From assembly GCA_964012715.1 (NCBI GenBank), contig CAXGUG010000003.1, positions 1 to 64,000 on the forward strand: a DNA stretch of 64,000 nucleotides, written 5' to 3'. Shown piece after piece: positions 8,830 to 18,601 of the stretch. Source of the DNA: UBA1479 sp964012715. Lineage in GTDB: Bacteria > Pseudomonadota > Alphaproteobacteria > Rhodospirillales > Casp-alpha2. Both the position numbers and the translations under genes were made by a program. The notes beneath the pieces are model-generated. The model had not been told where the DNA came from and did no database searches. It was given only the letters and a program-made list of their open reading frames with translations. Numbering within the stretch: position 1 is the stretch's first letter; every line of letters starts with the position of its first letter.

Positions 8830-8853
8830 TGTGAAAAACATAAAATTTTCACA
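8830..8853. promoter_or_regulatory. 24-bp inverted repeat, candidate operator of the cysG operon
   Basis: TGTGAAAA (8830-8837) and TTTTCACA (8846-8853) form a perfect 8-bp inverted repeat around an 8-base spacer, in AT-rich sequence 45 bases before the chosen cysG start. The arm spacing is too wide for a CRP/FNR site. A sulfur- or iron-responsive dimeric regulator is possible. Confidence 0.5.
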
Positions 8854-8897
8854 TGGTATTTGTGTTTAATCGACAAACGGCAAGGCTTCAGGACGCG

Positions 8898-10322
8898 ATG
8901 CGACAGCTCCCCATATTCTTCACGGTTCAGGACCGCGATGTGCTGGTCGTCGGCGGCGGCGAGGCGGCAACGGCGAAGTTGCGCCTGCTGCTCAAGGCCG
9001 GGGCCCGTCCCATCGTGGTTGCTCCGGATGCGGGTGACGAGATCAGGCAACTTGCCGCGTCCGGCGACCTGACCTGGCTGGCCCGTTCGTTTGTCCCCGC
9101 GGATATGGACGGCGTGGCGCTGGCCTATGGCGCCACCGGAAACGGTGCCGTGGACCACGCGGTGTCCGAAGCCGCGCGCGCGGCGGGCGTGCCGGTCAAC
9201 GTGGTCGATCGTCCCGAACTGTCCGATTTCATCACCCCCGCGATCATTGAACGCGACCCGATCACTGTCGCTGTTTCTTCGGGCGGGGCCGCGCCGATCC
9301 TGGCGCGGGGCGTCAAGGCGTCCATCGAGCGCTTGCTGCATCCCAACACCGGTCGTCTGGCCTTGTTCGCCGAACGGTTCCGAGGCGCGGTCAAGGCCGT
9401 GGTTCCGGCGGGCCGGGCGCGGCTGCGGTTTTGGGACCGGTTCTTCGACGGACCCATTGCCGCCCAGGTTCTGGCCGGGGACGAGACGGGTGCGACCGAA
9501 GCCATGCTCTCTTACGTCAACCGCAAGGGGAGCGAAGAACAAGGGGTCGTCCATATCGTCGGCGCCGGGCCGGGTGCGGCCGACCTGTTGACCCTGCGGG
9601 CGCAGCGCCTGCTGCAACAGGCTGACGTGATCGTTCATGATCGCCTGATCGGCGACGGTGTGCTCGACATGGCGCGGCGCGACGCCGAACGCATCGATGT
9701 TGGCAAGACGCCGGGCAATCATCCCGTGCCGCAGGGCCGGATCAACGAAATCCTGATCGAACAGGCTCAGGCCGGTAAGCGGGTTGTCCGCCTGAAGGGC
9801 GGCGATCCCTTTATCTTCGGGCGCGGCGGCGAAGAACTGCAGGCCCTGGCCGATGAAGGCATCCGCGCCGAAGTGGTGCCGGGCATCACCGCCGCCACCG
9901 CCTGCGCGGCAGCGTCGGGCATCCCCCTGACCCACCGGGGCCATGCCTCGGCGGTGACCTTCGTTACCGGCCACAAGGGCGACGGCGACGCGCGCGATGT
10001 TGACTGGTCTGCGTTGGCCCGCTCGGGCGCGACCCTGGCCGTCTACATGGGTGTCGGCGGGGCCGGGCGCATCGCGTCGGATTTGTCGAGCCATGGACTG
10101 GCCGATCGCCCGGTGGCGGTGATCGAAAACGGATCGCGCCCGGATCAACGGGTTCTGACCGGACGCCTCGGCGATCTGGATGCCATCGTGCGGGCCGGCG
10201 GCGTGGCTGGACCGGCTCTCATTATTATCGGCGACGTTGCGTCCCTGGCCCAAATGGGCGGGACGGGTGTCGCTTCCTCCCCCGCGGAAGCACAGGCCGC
10301 GCGCCTGGCCGCCGCGGTCTAA
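8898..10322 (+). CDS. cysG: Siroheme synthase (precorrin-2 dehydrogenase/ferrochelatase + SUMT)
   Basis: 474 residues from ATG 8898, preceded by AGGA at 8890-8893 and giving the N-terminus MRQLPIFF usual for CysG; an ATG at 8853 lies inside the inverted repeat and has no ribosome site. The N-terminal Rossmann part (VLVVGGGEAATAK) is the NAD-dependent precorrin-2 dehydrogenase and ferrochelatase, to about residue 200. The C-terminal half, from HIVGAGPGAADLLTLRAQ, is the SAM-dependent uroporphyrinogen-III methyltransferase (RLKGGDPFIFGRGGEE, VVPGITAA). It supplies siroheme for the reductase two genes downstream. It resembles E. coli CysG (457 residues) in length. Confidence 0.93.
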   Translation: MRQLPIFFTVQDRDVLVVGGGEAATAKLRLLLKAGARPIVVAPDAGDEIRQLAASGDLTWLARSFVPADMDGVALAYGATGNGAVDHAVSEAARAAGVPVNVVDRPELSDFITPAIIERDPITVAVSSGGAAPILARGVKASIERLLHPNTGRLALFAERFRGAVKAVVPAGRARLRFWDRFFDGPIAAQVLAGDETGATEAMLSYVNRKGSEEQGVVHIVGAGPGAADLLTLRAQRLLQQADVIVHDRLIGDGVLDMARRDAERIDVGKTPGNHPVPQGRINEILIEQAQAGKRVVRLKGGDPFIFGRGGEELQALADEGIRAEVVPGITAATACAAASGIPLTHRGHASAVTFVTGHKGDGDARDVDWSALARSGATLAVYMGVGGAGRIASDLSSHGLADRPVAVIENGSRPDQRVLTGRLGDLDAIVRAGGVAGPALIIIGDVASLAQMGGTGVASSPAEAQAARLAAAV

Positions 10323-10369
10323 CAAACCAAGACTGTGCAATAACGATTGGCCAAACAAGGATTAATGCC

Positions 10370-10723
10370 ATGGTTCAAAAAGTAGTCACCGGAAACCGCC
10401 TTTCCGACGGCGCCGTCATCTTCATGGGCGAAGACGGTGGTTGGACCTGCAAGATCGAGCTGGCCCGCATCGCCGAAACCGATGAAGAGGCGCAATTGCT
10501 GGAAGACCTGGCCCGCGCCGCCGAGCGCGCACGCTTGGTCGTCGGCCCCTATCTGATCGAAGTGACCGTCGGTGGGCGGGCGATCAAACCCGTGCGTTAC
10601 CGCGAACGGCTGCGTGCCTACGGCCCGTCGATCCATCCGGATTTCGGCCGTCCCGACGTGCCGGGACACTTCCGCATGGGCGTCGAGGCCAACCACGTGC
10701 ATTTGAACGGCGTCGCCGGGTAA
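10370..10723 (+). CDS. DUF2849 protein of the sulfite reductase operon
   Basis: 117 residues, ATG 10370 with ACAAGGA at 10355-10361. It matches the small DUF2849 proteins found between cysG and the sulfite reductase gene in many alphaproteobacteria (VTGNRLSDGAVIFMG at the start, PVRYRERLRAYGPSIH later). No metal or cofactor motif is visible. Its function is unknown; position implies a role with the siroheme reductase, perhaps assembly or electron delivery. It is spaced 47 bases after cysG and 44 bases before the reductase. Confidence 0.8.
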   Translation: MVQKVVTGNRLSDGAVIFMGEDGGWTCKIELARIAETDEEAQLLEDLARAAERARLVVGPYLIEVTVGGRAIKPVRYRERLRAYGPSIHPDFGRPDVPGHFRMGVEANHVHLNGVAG

Positions 10724-10767
10724 GCCCGTTCCGCCCCCCGCAAACACAGGCAAAAAGAAACGACGAG

Positions 10768-12412
<1,645 letters not shown>

Positions 12413-12429
<17 letters not shown>

Positions 12430-12925
12430 AGGCGGAAAGATCGCGGACAACCCGTGGCGTCATGTCGCCGACGGTGACGACCTGCCGGAAAGCGGGCCGG
12501 TCATCGTTTCCCTGGCGCGCTGGCGGGCGGAGCACAACGCCCTGGCCGGTCGGGCCGACGGGCTGGGCATTCGCTTGGAAAGCGGCCAGTCGCCGGAGGA
12601 GATCAAGGAAGACCTGGGCCAGTTCGCCGTGGTCGCGCTGGAATTTCCCAAGTTTTCCGACGGGCGGGCCTATTCCCATGCCCGGGTGCTGAAAGAACGC
12701 CTGGGATACGAAGGCGAAATCCGCGCTGTGGGCGAGGTGCTGCGCGATCAGTTCCGCGCCATGCACCGTTGCGGCTTCGATGCCTTGGAGGTTTCGTCCG
12801 ACGGGCCGGACAGCGCCTTGGAAGCGGCGTGGCAGGCGGCCCTGGGTGAACTGCAACACGCCTATCAACCGGCGTTGCGCGGGCCGGGGCCGATTTGGAA
12901 ATTGCGTCAGGTTGCGGTCAACTGA
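12413..12925 (+). CDS. DUF934 protein of the sulfite reductase operon
   Basis: 170 residues from ATG 12413, which overlaps the cysI end and has AAGGAG at 12400-12405; the longer upstream frame lies inside cysI and is not used. The motif FPKFSDGRAYSHARVLKERL and the following GEVLRDQ are typical of the DUF934 proteins next to cysI and cysH in proteobacteria. The family is linked to cysteine synthesis by genome context, without a proven activity. The operon ends here; no cysH follows. Confidence 0.88.
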
Positions 12926-12945
12926 ATGACCGAGGTGGAAGGCGG

Positions 12946-12972
12946 GATGAAGGCTACCCTGCGGCCTTCATC
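12946..12972. terminator. Inverted repeat between convergent cysI operon and cyclase gene
   Basis: GATGAAGGC (12946-12954) pairs with GCCTTCATC (12964-12972). It sits at the shared 3' end of the DUF934 gene and overlaps the last codons of the cyclase gene. There is no T-run on either side, so its role as a two-way terminator is tentative. Confidence 0.35.
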
Positions 12973-14891
12973 TGCGCGCCCCACATGACTTCGTAGACCG
13001 GGACCGGTTTGTCGATCCCCTTCATGTCGTAGTTCCCGGCATCGCGGAACTGAATCGAATGCCCGGTCACCAGATCGCGCACCGACTGGGTGACGAAGAT
13101 CTGGTCGGCTTCGGCCTTGTCGCAGACACGGGCCGAAAGCTGCACCGTGGTGCCGAAGAAATCGTCTTCTTCCTCGACCGCGGCGCCCGCGTTCAATCCG
13201 ATCCGAACCTTGACCGGCAGGCTGCCCTGCGTTCCGTTGTGCTTGGCCAGTTCCTGCTGCATCACCATGGTCGATGCCACCGCGTTGGCGGCGTTGGAGA
13301 ACACGGCCATGATGCCGTCGCCGGTGTGTTTGACCTCGCGCCCATGGTAGGCGGCCAGGGCATTGCGGACGATGGCGTTGTGCGTGCGGACAACCTGTTG
13401 CGCGCCGACGTCGCCCAATTCCTGGGTCATCGCGGTCGATCCGACCAAGTCGGTGAACATCACGATCACCACGCCTTGGGCCGATGCCTTGGCTGCCTTA
13501 TTGGACGTAAAGCCCTCAAGTATCGACGGCAGGTCCGCGAACGCCCGTTCATCGCCATCGATGAACCGCTGCATGGCGGACCGTCCGGCATCGATCATGG
13601 CGCGGCTTTTGCTGTCCTTTTCATAATCGGCAAACTTGTCGCAGAACGGCCCCGCCATGGCTTTCTTGGTGCCGATGGCGACGATCGCTTCCGTGATCAT
13701 GCCGTTGCGTTTGGCGCCGTCCAGGCCGCTGTGTTTTGCCAGGGTGTCGCCGGCCCCGGCGAGATAAAGATTCAAACCGAACTTGCCCAGCTTGTCCAAT
13801 TTCGACAATTGACCCCGGATTGCCGATAAGGCGTGTTCCAGGAACTTGAGCATCTGTTTGCGGGGCTCCGCCGGAACGCTGTCGGGCGGGTAGTCCATGC
13901 CCGACGCGGTCGAGGCGGGCTTGCCGGAATTGCTTTCGTCGGCCTCGCTTTCGGCGACCTCTTCCTCGAGGGCTCCCATCGGATCGCTGCCGATAGCGTC
14001 ATCGCGCCAGTCGCCCAATCCGGAATCATAGGCGTCGTCGTCGTCATCGTCGTCGCCTTTCTTCTGAGAGTCCTGAAGGAACTGGGTCAGGACGTCCAGG
14101 TCGCCTTCTTTGAGGATGATTTTGGCGGTGATCAGCCCGGCCAGAATGAATGACAGCAGGTAGCCGGCCGGAATAATGCCGGCCATTAGGAATTGGGGGA
14201 TTTCGACGCCCGATTTAGCCATGGCCTTCATGGCGATTTCCACCGGGAAGCGCGAAATAAAGGACACCGCGGCGGCAATGATGAAAACCGTCAACAGGCG
14301 CGTGACCACCGCCGCCATGGGGGTGGTCGGCTTTTCGGCATCGGCCTCGCGGGCGGCGGCTTCTTGCGCCGCCTTCTTGATCGATTGGGCCCCGCCGATT
14401 GCGCCTGCCGCTTCCAAATGGCGTTTGGCTAATTTCTTATACGCAGCGCTGGCGCCTTCCGTCCCGCCTTTGCGTTTCTTTTTCCTTTTTTTCCCGGGGG
14501 GGCCGTTTCCGGCGATTGCCGTCGTGCCGCCGTCGTCGCCGCCGGAGCCTTTTGAGCCCGCAGGGGCGCCGGCCGATGGCGCCGCGCCACCGCCGAGATC
14601 CGCATCTTCGCCGCCGCCACCGCCGCCGCCACCCCGGTTAGGCACCTTGCCGCCGCGGGGAATGCCGGTCATCCAGGCAATCGTTTCTTGAGGGGCGCGA
14701 CCATCGGGATAGGTGCGCACGTTCATCAAGCGCACGGCCTGCCATTTGGCCTGATCGTCGGCTTCGTGGGCCGCACTGATGGCCTCGAACTCGTCGATTT
14801 CCGGCCATTCACCCTGGTTTACCCAGGCTCCGTTAGGCTCCCGGCAATACAGGACGAAGGTTGTTTTATATACGACCCGAGCTGCGGCCAA
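12954..14891 (-). CDS. Membrane-anchored class III adenylate/guanylate cyclase
   Basis: 645 residues from a TTG at 14891, supported by GGAG eight bases upstream on the minus strand; no other start fits as well. Order: a soluble N-terminal domain (1-75), a Gly-rich linker (86-130), a Lys/Arg run (134-141), two membrane helices (about 197-213 and 235-258), an acidic run of seven Asp (280-286), a helical region (340-460), and a class III cyclase domain (about 473-640). Metal residues Asp481 (MFTDLVGST) and Asp525 (KHTGDG) are present, so it should be active and make cAMP or cGMP. It is a single gene, convergent with the cysI operon. The N-terminal domain is not recognised. Confidence 0.85.
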   Translation of the reverse strand: MAAARVVYKTTFVLYCREPNGAWVNQGEWPEIDEFEAISAAHEADDQAKWQAVRLMNVRTYPDGRAPQETIAWMTGIPRGGKVPNRGGGGGGGGEDADLGGGAAPSAGAPAGSKGSGGDDGGTTAIAGNGPPGKKRKKKRKGGTEGASAAYKKLAKRHLEAAGAIGGAQSIKKAAQEAAAREADAEKPTTPMAAVVTRLLTVFIIAAAVSFISRFPVEIAMKAMAKSGVEIPQFLMAGIIPAGYLLSFILAGLITAKIILKEGDLDVLTQFLQDSQKKGDDDDDDDAYDSGLGDWRDDAIGSDPMGALEEEVAESEADESNSGKPASTASGMDYPPDSVPAEPRKQMLKFLEHALSAIRGQLSKLDKLGKFGLNLYLAGAGDTLAKHSGLDGAKRNGMITEAIVAIGTKKAMAGPFCDKFADYEKDSKSRAMIDAGRSAMQRFIDGDERAFADLPSILEGFTSNKAAKASAQGVVIVMFTDLVGSTAMTQELGDVGAQQVVRTHNAIVRNALAAYHGREVKHTGDGIMAVFSNAANAVASTMVMQQELAKHNGTQGSLPVKVRIGLNAGAAVEEEDDFFGTTVQLSARVCDKAEADQIFVTQSVRDLVTGHSIQFRDAGNYDMKGIDKPVPVYEVMWGAQMKAAG

Positions 14892-15052
14892 GGACCTCGC
14901 TCCTACCCCATCTGTCGTTTTTCATTTCGCCTGATACGGCAAAATAGTTGATAAAAAAGCAATTCTCGACAAACCAATTAACGAGTATGGCACTAGTTAC
15001 ATGCAAATTGTACTCAATATCAGGTTTGAGCCAACCATTTCTCGGATTTTGG

Positions 15053-15074
15053 TCCGTTTATAAGAATAAACGGA
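15053..15074 (+). promoter_or_regulatory. Hairpin just before the ribosome binding site of the subtilase gene
   Basis: TCCGTTTAT (15053-15061) and ATAAACGGA (15066-15074) form a perfect 9-bp stem with an AAGA loop. The Shine-Dalgarno GGAG lies directly after, near 15076-15079, before the ATG at 15087. It may act as an operator or as an mRNA structure that controls translation. Confidence 0.45.
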
Positions 15075-15086
15075 TGGAGCCGCCCA

Positions 15087-16415
15087 ATGGATGTGAAGAC
15101 CCTTATATTCAGAGCCGCCACAATCGTCACCCTGACCAGTGGTATAGGGAGCGGCGTTTTAGTATGGGGCGTACCGCAATCCCGGGCGGCTGACGGCCCC
15201 GATGTTCTGGGCACGATGAAAGCCTTATGCGCTCTTAAGCCGACGGATACCGATGGGCTGCGCCAAGCGCTTCCGGATGGCCGGATGCTGGAGGCGCGAA
15301 TGGATGGTCCCAAGGGAAATCCAATGCGCAGCCTTCATCGTGTCTTGATGCCCAACGACGGCGAATGGGTGATCAGCCGCATTTTCCCCATGGGTCGCGT
15401 GCTCCGATTCAGTCTGGAATGGCACGAGCCTGTGGCGGGGGGCACGGCACGCCCGCAGATTGCCTTGATCGCCGGAAGGGATTGCGTTCCGACCGAAGGG
15501 CGACGCCTGTCCTATGGGGTGGATGGCCGTCCGATCAGGCTGGAGGTTCTGTCCTCCGACTTGAAATCGGTGGTGATGAGTGAAGTCATCGATCCGCCTG
15601 TGCCGGATTTGGCTGTGCCGCCTGCTGACGCGGTCCGGGTCGCCCTGATCGATACGGGCGTCAATTATACTCTTCCCCTGTATCGGGGGCGATTGGGGGT
15701 GTCGAAAGACGGGGCCTTGGCCGGATATGATTTCTGGGACATGGATGCGCGACCGTTCGATATCGATACGACGCGCTCGCCCTTTTTCCCGCTTCATCAC
15801 GGCACGGCGGTCTCGTCGATCATCCTGCGCGAAGCGCCCAAGGCCGTCGTGCTGCCCTATCGTTATCCCCGCAACGCAATGGCGCGGTTCGCGGACCTTG
15901 TCGCCCGCGCTGATGCCGACGGGGCGCTGGTCGTCAACATGGCCATGGGCTCGAACCGGCGCTCCGACTGGGCGGCGTTCGCGCAGGCGGCCAAGGACCG
16001 CCCCCATATGTTGTTCATCGTTTCCGCCGGAAACGACGGCCGCGACCTGGATCAGGTGCCTGTCTATCCGGCGGCGCTGGACCTGGAGAATATCCTGGTC
16101 GTTACGTCGTCCGATGCCGAGGGGCGGCTGGCCCGCGGCTCCAACTGGGGCGCGGTTGTCGTCGATGTCATGGCGCCAGGGGAACAGGTCGCGGTGATCG
16201 ATCACCGGGGGGCCGCCGGGAAGGCGTCGGGGTCGAGCTTCGCCGTGCCCCGGGTCGCGGCCCTGGCGGCGCGGTTGCTGGCCAAGCATCCGGAATGGCG
16301 CGGGCCGGAATTGAAAGCGGCGATCGTCAAGCGCGCCCGCAAACCCTTCGGCCGCGACGTCTTGCCGTTACGCCACGGATGGATTCCCGATCCGACCGAC
16401 GATTTCGAAGGCTGA
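15087..16415 (+). CDS. Secreted subtilisin-like (S8) serine protease
   Basis: 442 residues. A signal-peptide-like hydrophobic stretch covers about 8-35, ending near SRAADG. A poorly conserved prodomain-like region (40-180) precedes the protease domain, which has the catalytic triad Asp189 (VALIDTGVN), His238 (LHHGTAV) and Ser384 (SGSSFAVPRV), plus oxyanion Asn316 (SAGNDG). It should be exported and active. The stop lies two bases from that of a convergent trypsin-like protease. Its substrate is unknown. A hairpin lies against its ribosome binding site. Confidence 0.87.
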   Translation: MDVKTLIFRAATIVTLTSGIGSGVLVWGVPQSRAADGPDVLGTMKALCALKPTDTDGLRQALPDGRMLEARMDGPKGNPMRSLHRVLMPNDGEWVISRIFPMGRVLRFSLEWHEPVAGGTARPQIALIAGRDCVPTEGRRLSYGVDGRPIRLEVLSSDLKSVVMSEVIDPPVPDLAVPPADAVRVALIDTGVNYTLPLYRGRLGVSKDGALAGYDFWDMDARPFDIDTTRSPFFPLHHGTAVSSIILREAPKAVVLPYRYPRNAMARFADLVARADADGALVVNMAMGSNRRSDWAAFAQAAKDRPHMLFIVSAGNDGRDLDQVPVYPAALDLENILVVTSSDAEGRLARGSNWGAVVVDVMAPGEQVAVIDHRGAAGKASGSSFAVPRVAALAARLLAKHPEWRGPELKAAIVKRARKPFGRDVLPLRHGWIPDPTDDFEG

Positions 16416-16417
16416 GG

Positions 16418-17566
16418 TTACTTCGGCGCGCCGCCGCGACGCGGGGGCGGGGGTTGACGCATGAACCGTTCGGCCACGGGCTTCAATTGCGGGTGGTGCT
16501 CAAGCAGCAAGGCATAGGCCTTTTGCGCCATCACGTCATTGCCGCTCCACCGACCGGCCTGAATGGCGAGGCGCAGCACCTGCGGATCGCTGGGCAGGGC
16601 CGCCATCAATTTTTCCAGATGCGGGATTTCGTCTTCGTAACGCTGTGCCACGTGTAGCGTCACGGCAAGGGACAGGCGGGTGTTCAGGGCGTTGGGGTCC
16701 TGGTCGATGGATCGGTTGAACAAATCCAGGGCGGGTTCCAGGAACTGTTGCCGCCCCAGGACCTGTCCCGCGTCGTCGAATAATTGTCGGTTCCCCGTGG
16801 CCAAACATTGCTTGTAGAGGAAATCCACGTTCGATGGCGCCATCCTCTGGCTGGTGGCGTGGGTCGCGTCCAAGGCTTCGGCGCATTTGCGATACGTCAG
16901 CCCGATACGCCCGCTTTCCAACGCCTGCTCCGGTCCGGACTGGGTTTTCAGCTTGGCGATCTCGGACACGGGGATGGCTTCGTTCCGGCCTTCGCCGCCG
17001 GACGCGATGATCGCCACCAATTCGCCTGCGCGGTCGAACAGGCCCCCGCCCGAATTTCCGGGTTGGCTGCGCGCCGAATGATGAACGCGGGCCAGCGGCT
17101 TGTCCTCCGGTGGTATGGCCACGACCCGGCCGGGAAGATAGGCGCGGATCGCGCCCCGCCCGACGTCGGCGCCAACCGTATAAACCTGTTGATCGACCGC
17201 CGCCGTTCCCAGGATCAGTTGGTGGGGCACGACCAAGCCGTCGACCCGAAGCAGGATCAGGTCGCCCGGGTACGAGGTCGGCACGACCTCGGCGATGCGT
17301 TGGCTGCCGTCGTCCATGAACAGTTGGGCGCGGGGGTTGTCGGCGACGACATGTCGGTTCGTGACCAGCAGGCCCGGTTCGATCAGCACGGCGCTGCCGA
17401 CAGGGTCGAACGACGAGATGGCGAACACTCGGGCGGAAGATTGGCAAACCGCCGTCGGCGCCTTGCAGCCGGGCGCGGGGTGTTGCGCCTTGGCCGGTGC
17501 GCCAAGTAGTGCCGCCAAAATCAGAAGAATCAGCGGAAGGCGGATCATCTGAAAGCCCTGAAACAT
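16418..17566 (-). CDS. Secreted trypsin-like serine protease with C-terminal TPR region
   Basis: 382 residues. A signal peptide covers about 8-28 (ending APAKAQ). The trypsin-like domain has an intact triad: His72 (VTNRHVV), Asp102 (SYPGDLILL) and Ser172 (QPGNSGGGL). The C-terminal 150 residues hold TPR-like repeats (PALDLFNRSIDQDPNALN and the following segments), ending in a Pro/Arg-rich tail. It should be periplasmic. The alternative start Met7 would give a better-shaped signal peptide. It converges on the subtilase gene with two bases between the stops. No PDZ domain is seen, unlike HtrA. Confidence 0.85.
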   Translation of the reverse strand: MFQGFQMIRLPLILLILAALLGAPAKAQHPAPGCKAPTAVCQSSARVFAISSFDPVGSAVLIEPGLLVTNRHVVADNPRAQLFMDDGSQRIAEVVPTSYPGDLILLRVDGLVVPHQLILGTAAVDQQVYTVGADVGRGAIRAYLPGRVVAIPPEDKPLARVHHSARSQPGNSGGGLFDRAGELVAIIASGGEGRNEAIPVSEIAKLKTQSGPEQALESGRIGLTYRKCAEALDATHATSQRMAPSNVDFLYKQCLATGNRQLFDDAGQVLGRQQFLEPALDLFNRSIDQDPNALNTRLSLAVTLHVAQRYEDEIPHLEKLMAALPSDPQVLRLAIQAGRWSGNDVMAQKAYALLLEHHPQLKPVAERFMRQPPPPRRGGAPK

Positions 17567-17674
17567 GACGATGCGATGCCGGATTCCGCCCGTCCTGTCA
17601 ATCGTCCGAGGGTCATAGCCTTCAAAACATAATGCGAAATAACAAAAATCGGGACGTAATTTTCTTAATTAGTG

Positions 17675-17702
17675 TTGAAATGATGATTTTGTGGCGTATG
17701 AT
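17675..17702 (+). promoter_or_regulatory. Promoter of the iclR-tauD-sauS operon
   Basis: TTGAAA at 17675-17680 and TATGAT at 17697-17702, 16 bases apart, each 5/6 to the sigma70 consensus. The predicted start near 17709 leaves a leader of about 58 bases before the IclR ATG. The surrounding 17620-17710 is AT-rich. Confidence 0.55.
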
Positions 17703-17766
17703 CTGCGCCAGCGGCGGTGAAAGCCCGCATTTGGGTTGGATGGCGAATGCCCGAAAGGAATTTTTG

Positions 17767-18585
17767 ATGTCTGACAACGGCACCGGGAGCGCTTTGGGAA
17801 AGGCGTTGGCTGTTCTAGAGGTCCTATTGGATGAGCCGACGGCGTTGTCCCTGGGCGATATCGCCGCGCGCACCGATCTGCCACGCCAGACCGTCCATCG
17901 CATGGTCAAGCAGCTTGAGGAAAATGCCCTGCTGCGCCGCGACCCGGGGGGCGACAGCTATTCGGTCGGGCCGCGCATGGTCGATTTGGGGATGCAGGCC
18001 TTGACCGCCAGCACCCGCGCGGCGCCGGTTCGCCGTGTGCTGCAAAACCTGGTTACCCGCCTGGGCGAGACCTGTAACCTCGGCGTTCTGGCCCGCGACG
18101 AGGTCGTATACATCGAACGCGTCGAATGCGATTGGCCGCTGCGGATTCAATATCGGGTTGGCTCGCGCGTGCCGCTGCATGCGACCGGCATCGGTAAGCT
18201 ATTGCTGGCGCATCTACCGGCGCGGGAACGCCGGCGGTTGCTGCGTGTGTTGCCGCTGACGAAGTTGACCGAGCGGACAATCACCGACCCCGATGGGCTG
18301 GAGGACGAGCTGTCCGCCATTCGCAAGCGTGGATATGCCGCCAACGACCAGGAAAACACCCAGGGCCTGATTGGCCTTGCCGTGCCGATCCGGAATCCGA
18401 AAGGACGCGTGATCGCCGGTTTGGCGGTGCATGCCCCGGAGGCTCGGTTCCCGATGACGCGCGCGTTGTCGCATGTCGCCGATCTGAGCGCCGCGGCGGC
18501 GGAGTTGGAAGAATTTTTTGCGGAAGACCTGGAGGGGCTGCAGAGCGCCGCCTCGGAAACAGCCGGGCTATCCGCGCAGACCTGA
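17767..18585 (+). CDS. IclR-family transcriptional regulator
   Basis: 272 residues from ATG 17767, with GAAAGGA at 17754-17760; the frame extends further upstream but crosses the predicted promoter. An N-terminal winged helix (about 8-70: LSLGDIAARTDLPRQTVHRM) is followed by the IclR effector domain (about 80-255; LHATGIGKLLLAHLP, GYAANDQENTQGLIGLAVPI). It begins a run of five same-strand genes (dioxygenase, acylating dehydrogenase, two CoA-ligase subunits), so it most likely controls them and itself in response to their substrate, here proposed to be a C2 sulfonate. Confidence 0.88.
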   Translation: MSDNGTGSALGKALAVLEVLLDEPTALSLGDIAARTDLPRQTVHRMVKQLEENALLRRDPGGDSYSVGPRMVDLGMQALTASTRAAPVRRVLQNLVTRLGETCNLGVLARDEVVYIERVECDWPLRIQYRVGSRVPLHATGIGKLLLAHLPARERRRLLRVLPLTKLTERTITDPDGLEDELSAIRKRGYAANDQENTQGLIGLAVPIRNPKGRVIAGLAVHAPEARFPMTRALSHVADLSAAAAELEEFFAEDLEGLQSAASETAGLSAQT

Positions 18586-18601
18586 TTGGGAGGAATTGGA
18601 A

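Noticed and set aside
8830..8853. CRP/FNR-type site before cysG
   Set aside because: The TGTGA and TCACA ends look like CRP half-sites, but they are 14 bases apart instead of 6, so a CRP/FNR dimer would not fit.
14560..14650. Simple-sequence repeat or sequencing artefact in the cyclase gene
   Set aside because: The GC-rich run encodes a Gly-rich linker in a frame that stays intact through both flanking domains, so it is ordinary low-complexity coding sequence.
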